NCBI GenBank assembly: GCA_914767885.1
Contig: CAJZBQ010000009.1
Coordinates: 614,631-678,630, forward strand
Length of the DNA: 64,000 nt
Direction of reading: 5' to 3'
Source: Blepharisma stoltei
Lineage: Eukaryota > Ciliophora > Heterotrichea > Heterotrichida > Blepharismidae
Positions 45,385-56,423 of the stretch are shown here, in pieces. Every line of letters starts with the position of its first letter. The stretch's first letter is position 1. The notes below the pieces were generated by a model. It did no database searches. It was not told the origin of the DNA and saw nothing but the letters and a program-made list of their open reading frames with translations. The position numbers and the translations under genes were made by a program.

Positions 45385-46684
45385 TAGCTTATATCCCTTT
45401 ATAGATTTCTTTATCGAGCAAAATGTACTGGATTATTGAACGACCAAGAGAGACTCTATTAAAGGAACGGGCTGGATATCTATATCAGGAAGTGCTAAAA
45501 AGTGACATGTCAAAAAATGGTGACAAGTCTGAAAAAAGTTGACAAGCAAACGCGCCATTTTTAAAATGGATTTATTATTAAAATAATTTAAACTTAAGAT
45601 ACCCAATTAGACAGAAAAAATATAATTACACATTATATATTGGCTTTAAATATTTTGATTTATATATATATATATATTTAAATTTAATAATAGCTGTAAA
45701 AATCAAAAACTTGCAACTCAATGTGCATTTTTCCGGCTCGATGGAATTTCTTTATTTTATGCTAAATTTATTTATGAAGACTAGAGCTATAATTTGCAAA
45801 GTGCGTGGCTTGTGATTCTCAATATATAAGAAGTTCTTATCGACTCATATGAGAAGTATTTAGCAAAAATTCAATATGGCTTACAAGTGAAAATCAAAAA
45901 CTTGCAATTCAATGTGCACTTTTTCGGCTCGATGGAATTTCTTTATTTTATGATAATTTATTTATGAAGACTAGAGCTATAATTTGCAAAGTGCGTGGCT
46001 TGTGCTTCTCAATATATGCAAAGTTCTTATCGACTCATATGATGTGTACTTAGCAAATTTCAATATGGCTTATAAGTGAAAATCAAAAACTTGCAACTCA
46101 ATGTGCATTTTTCCGGCTCGATAGAATTTCTTTATTTTATGATAATTTATTTATAAAGACTAAAGCTATAATTTGCAAAGTGAGTGGCTTGCGAATTCAA
46201 TTAACTACGAAGTTCTTATCGACTCATATGATGCGTACTTAGCAAAATTTCAATATGGCTTATAAGTGAAAATCAAAAACTTGCAAATTGATGTGCATTT
46301 TTCCGGCTAGATAGAATTTCTTTATTTTATGCTAATTTATATATGAAGACTAGAGCTATAATTTGCAAAATGCGTGGCTTGTGTATCTCAATATATAAGA
46401 AGTTCTTATCGACTCATATGATGTGCACTTAGCATAATTAAATATTGATTAAAATTAAAATATCTTAAGTTTGAAATTATTTTAATAATAAATCCATTTA
46501 AAAAATTGGCGCGTTTACTTGTCAACTTTTTTCAGACTTGTCACCATTTTTTGACATGTCACTTTTTAGCACTTCCTGATATAGATATCCAGCCCGTTCC
46601 TTTAATAGAGTCTCTCTTGGTCGTTTAATAATCCAGTACATTTTTGCACGATAAAGAAATCTATAAAGGAGTATGAGCTATATA
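45385..46684. mobile_element. Inverted-repeat element, 1.3 kb, relative of 4810-5694
   Basis: Left arm 45385-about 45560 and right arm about 46495-46684 (reversed) are close copies, both with the GTGACATGTCAAAAAATGGTGACA block, and both match the arms of the 4.8-kb element. TA at 45383-45384 and overlapping TAs at 46679-46684. No transposase frame inside. Confidence 0.85.
45701..46440. repeat. Four tandem repeats of about 190 bp
   Basis: Units start with AATCAAAAACTTGCAA at 45701, 45892, 46081 and 46271. Each includes CGGCT(C/A)GAT and AGTTCTTATCGACTCATATG. A diverged single unit seems to exist in the 4.8-kb element near 5320-5350. Confidence 0.85.
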
Positions 46685-49575
46685 GCCTATCCTAAAAAAA
46701 TTGATAAAATGGCTAATTTAATATATTATTAAGTCTAGCTCGCGTATTTCTTTGTCCATTTCTATATGCGTTAAATAGTGGCTATGATAGCCTTCTGGTG
46801 CAATAGAAAGTCTTTAAAGTGAGATAAATTGGAAAAGACTAAAATCAAAATAAAAAGACAGTTATCTATATCAGTGTAGTTTTGGCAGCTTCCTTTTATT
46901 AGAAATATAGACTTATACTATACTCTTTGGAATCATAGGCTATTCTCTGTTTTATCATGGGGATCTGCCGGATCACAAGACAATGTCTTTTTATGCCTGA
47001 GAAGGCACTTCATCATCTATGGCTCTTATAGACTAATTCCTAGGATCAAGCTACCCTCATGGTCTGATGTGTGACTATTGTTGAAATTTTATAATTTAAA
47101 AGTTAAGTGTGTAATAATATTCAGCAAAATTTTGCTTACTTCCCCTGCTTAATTAGAGAGCCAAGCTATTTGTTTTTAATAATTATCTGTATTTAACTGA
47201 TAAGTCTTTACAGCATATCAAGTACAAATATTTTAACACTTTAAAAAATTATTATTAAATTTTATATTAAGTTTGCTTATTCTACTTGATATTTCAATAT
47301 TGTCTTATTTCTTTTATAAAAATGTAGCCCTTATCACTTAATATATCTTAAAGATCAATTTCTGATCTTTTCAATTAAATTCTAGGCTTTAAGGTCTTAT
47401 CCATTAACCATAGCATTTGTATATACCCCCAAAATTAAACTTTTACTAGAAGCAAAACAGCCACAGATCCTTTTTCTTTGCAAATCTTTAAGGGAATATT
47501 TCCATCAGTTATTTTATTTCAGACTTTAATAAAAACTAATCATTGAAATCAAAATATGAAATGTTTAATTGTGGTATAAAAATAAGTTTATATTCCAATA
47601 TTTTAATGCTATCATCTTATTTTAAGTCCCATATATAGCTCGAGCTTCATAAACTTTACCTCCTCCCACAATCGGAAAATTAATTGGCACTGCTTTTGGC
47701 TCCTGACTATTATTAGCATTAAGTTTGATATCTTACACTCCCTCTGTGAGCAGACCAAATAGTTTTGCATTTAATGAGGATTTAATTTTTTAAATTTTAT
47801 GTTTTTACTGTAGGAAAAAAATTCAAACCGCCGGCCATCGATAGCATATGATAAGAGCATACCTAACCCATAATGCCACACTATAGTCACGCCGATGCCA
47901 CATTCGAAGCACCTTTGAAATCCTCAGTAAGCACCTCAGACACACTGTGTCACATAGGGACATAAGTAACACATCTAGACACACTATAAGCACACTCTAA
48001 ACACACTGTCAGCATACTATAGGTACGATAGATATATAATTAGACTCTAGACACATATAGGGCCACTATGGTCTACTGTAGACCCACTATATGCACATCA
48101 TAGCCCGCTATGGCCCACTATAGGTACGCAAGCAACTATAGGTACACAATGGCCCACTATAGGCACACTCTCACCTCACTATAGACACACTATGATCTAT
48201 ATAGGCACATCATACGCACAAGATGACACATTAGAGCATTATAGGGCATGCTATATACCGCCATAAGATAGAGATTATTTTCTTAAAACCACAGATTATG
48301 GTTTGCTATGCTAATAAAACTTAAAAATATATAAAAAGAAAATCGATCCAGCTATCAATCTTATGCTTTATCGCATATTTAGCAAATAAATTACAGTAAG
48401 AATGGAAAATAACTTATAGAAACTGAAGGAATAGAAGATCTGTTTCTAATTTCAGTTATGGACATAGTTCTCCAAAAAGAGGTTTCTTTAAAATATCAAT
48501 AGATAAAGAATTTAAACATGATTTTCCTAGCCTTTTTAAAAAGCTGAATAAAAAAGACAAGAAAGAATTCTAAAAAGATATAATTCCAAAAATTTGTCCA
48601 CAAAAAAATTTTTTTGAGCATTTTTTTCTTGAACTTTGGCTTTTATTAATTGCTTCAGTTGATGCAAGGCCAAGCTGGAAAGAGAATTAAATTACTTCAT
48701 TGCTTGAGTATCAGTGATAAAAAAGTAAATAATATCTGTATGAGTTTATTTATAGCTTTGAATAAAAGTATCCCAATTATTATTGTAGAATGCCATTGCT
48801 TTGTATTTTGCCAAGATAAATATCAAAATATTATATATCTGAGTGTAGAATCGCAGATAGCAACACTTTGAAATATCATTTATTGGTTTAACTATATTCA
48901 TTGCTAGCTAGCATGCTAGATTGGTTTATTTCCAATTTTAATTTATAAAACTAGGCACTTTTTATAATTATAATTAATATAATTTTATTGTGAAATAAAT
49001 AATGAAATTTAGACTAGTACTGCGCAAGCTCTGTGCTGAATGAATTTTTACCGAAAATATTTATTTATGATTTAGCATTAGATGGTTATTGTTACAAAAA
49101 TTATTATATATACGTGAAAAATCCCGAAAAATTTAAAGTAGAGCCAGACCTCCAGGTAATGCAAAGCAGATTTAGACTGCTAGATAGAGCCGAACTGCTA
49201 GAATTCTAGGTAGAGCCAGTGGAATCAGCCTGCTAGGCTATCAGGCGAGGACGGAGCCAAGTAGAGCCAGTAAAGCCAACTAGATTCGGAATGCCAGACT
49301 GTCAGGTAGAACCGTATAGCCAAGACCCAGCCAATTTTACCATGCATTTTCTTCATAAAAAACCCAAGTCATAAGGATGAGCAGGACTTATCTTTTAATT
49401 AATACATATCAAAATCTAATATTTACAAAAAGTTAATTAATAGCATATCAGAATTTTCCTATTTAAAACCTGTATAAAAAATAATCATTGTCTTATTCTG
49501 AACAAAATTTTCATCAAAGCTAAAAAAATATAAAATTCTCTTGAAAATTTATGATTAACTACTATTAATAAAAAT
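46685..49575. other. Gene-free region with degenerate minisatellites
   Basis: No gene supported. At 47880-48250 imperfect repeats of CACTATAGGCACAC type run for about 370 bp; at 49140-49330 imperfect TAGAGCCAG repeats; at 47740-47755 CTCCCTCTGTGAGCAGACC resembles a worn MITE end. Both repeat tracts are GC-richer than the surroundings. Confidence 0.6.
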
Positions 49576-50145
49576 ATGGCTGATAGCGAAAGGTAATTCT
49601 CATTCAGCTACCAAACCCTCAAAATTACCCTCTTAGGCAGTTCCCAATCTGGAAAATCCAACCTTTTGTGCCGCTATTCTGACAACAGCTTTATTGAGGA
49701 CTATCGCCCAACAATAGGAGTTGAATTTGTAATTTTTATTCAGAGATCTAAGCCTTATGATTGGAAAGGCAAAACTATAAGAGTTTTAATTTGGGACACA
49801 GCAGGCCAAGAAAGATATAAGGCCATATCCGCATCTTATATGAGAGGAAGTCATGGCTCTGCAATCATTTTTGACCTGTCAAGAAGAGAAAGCTTTGACA
49901 AAGTTGGAAGCTTTATAAGAGAAATTCAAGAGTCAAATAATCAAGATAAGCCAGTTATTTTGATTGGAAATAAAGCAGATTTAGAAGGATATAGGCAAAT
50001 TTCATTTGAAGAAGCTAAACAATTCGCAGATAGCATAGGAGCAAGCTATGCTGAAACGTCTGCATTGACAGGTTTTAACGTTGATGATGCTTTTAGACTG
50101 CTTATAAGTGAGGCTGCTTCAAAAGCTTTGCTAGAAAATCCATAG
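49576..50145 (+). CDS. Rab-like small GTPase
   Basis: A 15-nt intron (49593-49607) splits codon 6; spliced product 184 aa. G motifs: GSSQSGKSNL (P-loop), TIGVEF (switch I, Thr), WDTAGQERYKAI (switch II), GNKADL (G4) and ETSALT (G5). The P-loop has Ser-Ser-Gln in place of the commoner GDS-G-VGK form. The C-terminus ends ALLENP with no cysteine, so it cannot be prenylated like typical Rabs and may be soluble or anchored otherwise. Two decayed relatives follow downstream. Confidence 0.88.
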
Positions 50146-50784
50146 TATTTTAATTAGCATTCTTTTATTTTACGTTATTTGAGCCTTTGGTTATGACTTG
50201 AACAGATTCTGTCCAAGCTACATATCTTGATCATTGGATTGCTAGTTTTGTGTATTCAACTGCTTTCTCCAAATTTTGGACCTATTTAGCTTTGTAATCT
50301 CTATAACTTGTTTAATGATCTGTTAAGAAATTAAATTCTTTAATTTTTAGGTAAAATTGGTCATGCACCTTAATTAATGATTCTCTAGCTCAGCTGAAAT
50401 ATAAATTCATTTATCACAGATTATTGCAAATGTCGGCTAATAGAGGAACTCTTCTACATTATCGAAGAATGCCAGATATATTGCATTAGGAACCCATCAT
50501 GCTAATAAATATCTATTTAATTCAGTTAGCTTTAAGTTCTATTAATTTAAATTGAGAATTTTTTAGGAAGATTTTTATAGTTTTATTGAAAATTCTCTTC
50601 AATATTAATATAGTTGTTATATTAATTTATTCTATTGCCTTCAAATTAGCTAAATATGATTATTTATAAATAAAAATAAAGGCCTTAAGAATACTTATAC
50701 GTTCCTAAATAAAATAATTCACAAAATTTTATTAATAAATTCAGATCACTTGGAAAATTGACTAATTTCATAATCGAAATTAAT

Positions 50785-50862
50785 TATAGGGCTTTCCCTT
50801 GAATAGCCCGATAACGGGCTGGCTTCATCCCGTTATCGGGCTATTCAAGGGAAAGCCCTATA
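50785..50862. mobile_element. Perfect hairpin, 78 bp, 34-bp arms
   Basis: TATAGGGCTTTCCC...GATAACGGG and its exact complement, around a 10-nt loop. TA at both ends. Too symmetric for a decayed repeat; probably a recent foldback element. It lies in spacer. Confidence 0.75.
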
Positions 50863-50984
50863 AAAATTAATAGCTTTATAAATTTTCCTTCTTCAATAAC
50901 TAAAATTAAAAGGAAATTAACTGTTTTCTGTTGCACTCCATTATATAAAAAGTGGCCTGTTATCTATAGTAATTTCCACTCAAT

Positions 50985-51492
50985 GCAAATGAAGTAAAAA
51001 TTGCTCTCTTGAGCTATTCCCAAGCTTATAAAACTACCTTGTTTCTAATCTTTATGATAATCATTTGTCTAATCTTACTACCTAGCATATTTGGCTGATT
51101 TTTCAATTTTTATTTTAGGAGTCCAAGCTTACTATTAAGGCACGCTATATAAATGTTCATATTTGGGATATAGTAAGTGAAGAAGGCTCCAATCCGGAAT
51201 TATGGACTTTTAATGAAGTCGATGACTGCTATTCTTTTTGATGTTTCTAGAGCGAAAGCTACAATGAGCTTGGAAGCATTTTCAATTGAATATGGAACTC
51301 GAAAATCAAGATAAGTCAATTATTTTGATAGAAAAAAACGCTGACTTAGAAGAAAGACAAGCTATAGCTCAAGATGGGAATTATTTAGCGAGAGCAAAAC
51401 GGGCTACTTATTTTGAAACATCTGCATTGGCAAAAAAAAGTATTGATACAGCATTTAGAACATTGATAAATGAGATTGCAGAGAGAGGATAG
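50985..51492 (+). pseudogene. Decayed Rab-like gene
   Basis: Pieces align with the Rab above: a P-loop region with Lys/Ser replaced (near 51010), NVHIWDIVSEEG for WDTAGQE, and an open stretch ENQDKSIILIEKNADLEERQ...YFETSALAKKSIDTAFR. Frames are broken and NKAD is NADL-like, so it is inactive. Confidence 0.65.
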
Positions 51493-51547
51493 AACGAGCT
51501 GGAAAATGAAAAAGCAAGTAGATAATTATTATTACTTATAATTGCTA

Positions 51548-52116
51548 ACTCCCCCCCCCATCCTTGATCGAACGATTGACTGTAAAAATTCCTAAGAATT
51601 GGGAAATTAACCCCCATCCTTGATCGAACGATTTTCATATCATGTAAATTTTTATATATATAAAAATATAATAGTTATCAAAAGCTTGGGAAGATGCACC
51701 TAATGAAGTTGTTTTCAGAGACTTTGAGACGATAGAAAGCTTCGGAATCAACCATTCAAAGTAATTTAGTCATCAACATGGGCTTAAAAACTCAATAATC
51801 TAATAAAATAGAGAATTTTTAAAATTTTTTAAAAAACAAATTTTAATTTAATAAGTAGCAAATTAAAATTTATGCAGTTTAAAGGGGTAACTAATAAATT
51901 AAAATATAAAAAATTGGTATTTTTATGAAATTAATTCAATTTTTTGCTGTAAAAATAATTATTAAATACTCTTACCCTCTTATTTAAAAGTAAATAAAAA
52001 ACAATTTATATATATATTATTTTTATTATAAAATTTGTTTTCCCAAAAAAATTTTTTAACCCCCATCCTTGATCGAACGATGGCGAGTCGTTCGATCAAG
52101 GATGGGGGGGGGAGTA
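51548..52116. mobile_element. TIR element, family 3 (ACTCCCCCCCCATCCTTGATCGAACGA), 569 bp
   Basis: TA at 51546-51547 and 52115-52116. Three end-motif copies: left end, an inner copy near 51611-51632, and a hairpin pair at the right (52060-52110). Same layout as families 1 and 2. No ORF of note. Confidence 0.85.
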
Positions 52117-52689
52117 AGAGGAGATTAGATAATCTTAGTTTAAGTAAAATAAATAGATACGAAACCATTTTGATAGGACTACACTTTGAAATATATAAAT
52201 AATTCTATTAACTTAAACAGGCATAATTTGCTTTTTATATTAATATCTTCAAAGATTAATAAACTTCAGTATTTAAATAGAAAATGCTAATATAAATTTT
52301 TTAAAGAGTTTTAAGCCGATGCTTGATTTTCAATAGATTGAGAGAATCTATGAATGCCATTATCTTTAGTATATTAGTTGCATTTTCGGCTGTTAAATCT
52401 TCTTTTGTGATATTTTTATCTATTTGGGATACAAAAAAGGTTATATCGATTACTAAGTTAAAAACCGAAGTTATGTCTTTTTAAATGTTTTTAAAAAAAT
52501 ATATTTAATAAATATTTTATTGAATACACATATATTAATATTTTGCGATATTAATTTTGAAATATCAAAATTCAATAAATGAAAAAAGAGGTGCACAAAT
52601 CAATTATTGTCATAACTCTCTTTTGAGAAAATTATAATTTTTAAATTAAAAATAGTATTTATATTATAAATGGTAAAAAATTTTTTATA

Positions 52690-53238
52690 CTATGACCCAT
52701 AACTCTATATAGATTTATTTATCTAGCAAAATGTGGGTTAGGAGAATATAGATCTGGAAAAGCATCAATTATAACTCGATATTGCTCTAACGAGATTTAT
52801 GGCAGAAAATCTGACTGATTTGAGTCTGGCTTCGTATTAATTATATAGAAAAGCAAAAATATTACTCAACGTCATCAAACAATCAAACTGATGGTTTGAA
52901 AAACACCTGTTAAGCCCGCATTTAGAGATTTCTCCTCCGACTATTATTCAGGGCCATATGGGTGACTCGTTGTATTCGATTTGACGAACCGAGAGTCGTT
53001 TGATTATATATCTTTTTGAGTTGGTGAAATTCGAAAGCATGGAAATCAAGCCAATCCGATTTTTATAGTCGGAAATAAATCAGATTTAAAAAAGAAGAGG
53101 CAAGTTTCATATGAAGAAGCTAAAATGTTAGCAGATAGCTTTAATGTGCCTTATGCAGATGTTTCAGTACTATATAATCACAATCTTGATACTGTATTTA
53201 GCATTCTTTTGAAAGAGATGACATTTAACAAAAAATAA
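52690..53238 (+). pseudogene. Decayed Rab-like gene
   Basis: Only the C-terminal third is open: FIVGNKSDLKKKRQVSYEEAKMLADSF ... VPYADVSVL. The P-loop and WDTAGQ are not recognisable. Confidence 0.6.
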
Positions 53239-53470
53239 TTAATTAGATGAAAATAAAGTAAGTAAAAATAAAAGCTAATTATTATAAAAATAATTAGCTA
53301 CAGTAATGAAGCTAATGACCCAAAATATCAAAATTTACAGATATTTTACTAGAATTTAGCAGAGAAAACATGTTGTGAAAAATAATAAAAAATTTTTCAT
53401 TAATATAATTAAAGTAAAATAGTAATCATTACTTATCTAAACTACTTTACATTAATCTTTGATTGTACCT

Positions 53471-55672
53471 CTAACCCAGCTGAGCCATGCTGAAAATTTC
53501 AACATTATCATTTTCTTTTATTACAATATGATTATTAGCAACTTCAACTGCATTGATATCCCTCGAAAATAAAGACCTAAATTTCTGCTTGACAGTTTTT
53601 GTTTTTATATCCCATATATTAAAAATTCCTTTTTCGCACCCTTCAATAAGCAATGCCCCATCAGAATCAGCAATGCAGCAACTAAAAGATTTTCCTTCAC
53701 TTTTTAAACTAACAATGTCTCCATCATCAACATTTAGAATATCTATATAATTTACATTCTCTCTTGACGTAAAAAACGCAATATGTAATAAAAAAGGTGA
53801 TAGTGCATATATTAAGCATCTTTTCTCTATCTGAATTTTTTTCATGCAGTCACCTTTTTGTAAATCTCATACATAAAGAAAATTTTGAGAATCATATCAA
53901 AAATCATAATTTCCGCACTCAGAAAATCTAAGATGGCGATCGGTTTGTTGGGTTTTAATCGTTCTAACTAAAATGAAATCAGGGATGCTATAATACTTAT
54001 ATGACAAATTACCGGAGCAGATCAAATAATTTTCACAATAAGAAAATGAATATTCAAGATTCCACCATTGTTCAAAGCTTAATGTTTTTATTGAAAAATC
54101 CCGCTTGATGTCATATATTTGTATTTTAGCACCAAATCTTCTCAGTAAATAAGTTTCAAAAGGAGAAAATACATAGTCATCATAAAACCCATATTGCATG
54201 AATTTTTTGATTTGTTTTGGGTTACAAGTTCTCAGTTCTCATAAGATAGATTTTTCTAAACTTGAAGTAATGAGATATGTACCTTTTGGAGATACTTTAG
54301 CTTTATAAATCATAAGATGCCTATTATTATCATTTTGGACAAATTTAGAAGAAAATTCATAAATTTTTATACTACCTTTAGAATCGCTCCAAGAAATATA
54401 TTTTCCTGAAATAGAAAACATTACTGAAATAATATTGCCTTCAAATCCAGAAAAAAATTGGGATATATTCTTCGTTTTTAAGTCTATAATAAATCCCTCA
54501 TTTCCTTTTGGACTGATTGCTAAAAATTTTCCACAAGGAGAAAATGATAAACATAATATCTTTTTTGTCCAATAAAAAATCTTTATTTTAGCTGAGGTTA
54601 TAGTATCTATGATATATACTGATTCAGAATCACAGAAAGCCATTTTATGTCCACAATAAGAAATAGAAAAAACGTTTTTAATAGGAAACTTTCCTCAAAT
54701 TTTGCTATAAAGAGTCCAATTTTCAGTTTCGACTACAGAAATTGATTTTGCTCTTATCATTGCTAAATATCTATTGGATGGAGAAAAAATCAATTTTGAG
54801 GTTCTATATGTAAGTGCTTTAGTAGTTCCAAGAATCTGTTTGCCTTTCTCTATATCCCAGCTAAGAACAGTTGAGTTGGCATCAAGGGCTGTAATATATT
54901 TTCAATTTGGCGAAATTACCAATCTATGTAATTTAATTTCATGTATAAGTCTATTTCCATAATTATCTCAAAGCTTTATATATTGTCCATGAACAGTAGC
55001 TAATCTTGCTAAGGAAGGTTCGAGTCTAGGGCTATGAGCATACTTAATATTTGTAGTAATAAAATCGTTTAAGTTGACTTTATTTCTAATTTTTTGCTCT
55101 TTTAAGTCAATTTCTATGACGCTATCGTCACTCCGATAGTAAAAATATTTATCATCTGGAGAGAAATTGAGCCCTTTTGCATCCTTTGAATTAAATTTTA
55201 TAAAATACCCAAAATTTGCACAACTGAGGTCACAATTTTTAAAATTCACACAATGAAATTGGGACTGTAAAAACTTGACTTCCTTTAAATAGCTATTTTC
55301 AAAAGTTACATTTACGAATAGGCGTTGGGATAGGTCAGCTTTTGGGATGCGAATTCTGCTGAAATCGATATCTTTAAATACGAAATCGCTTTTGGCAAGT
55401 ATAGTTGCAGCATTACTGCATGCTAAATCAATTTCTTTTGACGTTCTCGAGAGCAAAATCACTTTCACGAGATCTTCTTTGTTGCTTTCTCTAATAAAAC
55501 TATTAAAGCAAGACAAAATATCTGGAAAATCAATTAAATCAAGCTTGTTTAAATAAGAGTTCTTGATTGAATCAAGAGTTTTCCAAATGTTGATGTCTTT
55601 CAGTATTTTTTGAGCTAAATATTCGTTATAATCTCTTTCTGAGCGATTTAATAGTTTATTGATTTTATACAT
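53471..55672 (-). CDS. Pentapeptide-repeat / WD40-like protein, paralog 1
   Basis: A single 733-aa frame when TGA is Trp; no intron or IES. Residues 1-95 are helical. Residues 100-155 show pentapeptide-like A(D/N)LxX spacing (IPKADLSQRLFVNVTFENSYLKEV, then CDLSCANFG). From about 165 on there are repeated WD40-like blades with endings such as VLSWDIEKGK, SILWELRT and IFNIWDIKTK. No known partner. One of three paralogs next to the telomere, so possibly part of a subtelomeric expanding family. Scaffold role inferred from the WD40 fold only. Confidence 0.8.
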
Positions 55673-56423
55673 TATAACAATATTGAAAATAGCTTTACTT
55701 CAGAAATTAATTTATTAAAGCTTTCATGGAAAATCAACTACTAGTGACTTTATATTCTGGAATCACTTAAAAGTATTTGAAGTGCTTTATATAGCATGCC
55801 TTCTTTAATCTAGGCATATTAATACAGAAGCAAGACAATTTATTTATAAATAATATAAAATAAATTTCAATTAATTATAAAGCAATTTTTTAAAAATGAT
55901 GAACCACACAAGAAAATCAGCCCGAGCCTGAAATAAGATGAGATTCATGAGTGTCTTTTCATTTAAATTCTTATTTAGTCATAAAGATGAGTAGCAAGCA
56001 ATGTCATATGATGGAGATTTTAATAAAAATATGGATATTTAAGCTAAAAACTGTGCAGTATGCATCAACGGATGATTGGGGAGTTTAGAAATTGCTGAAG
56101 ATATCATTTTCCCTATAGTACATAAGATTCAATTACCAAACTATAATATTGATAGAGCACTATTCAATCTCAAATTACTAGAAAGAAGACCTCCTACATC
56201 CTTTATATCAGTTGTTTTATAAAGAAATTTATTGAAATATATATAAAATTTTTTTAAAAACTAATGGGTAACTTTTTTTATTGTTATTTCGCTCTTTTTA
56301 GATAATTAATTTTAGAGAAAACATATTGCGAAAAATAATAAAAAAATTTCCATTAATATAATTAAAGTAAAATAGTAATTATTAATTATCTAAACTACTT
56401 TACCTTAATCTTTGATTATACCT
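55673..56423. other. Spacer, duplicated with paralogs 1 and 2
   Basis: Noncoding; 55690-56330 is similar to 58810-59400, showing that the duplication unit includes the upstream flank of the gene. Confidence 0.65.
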
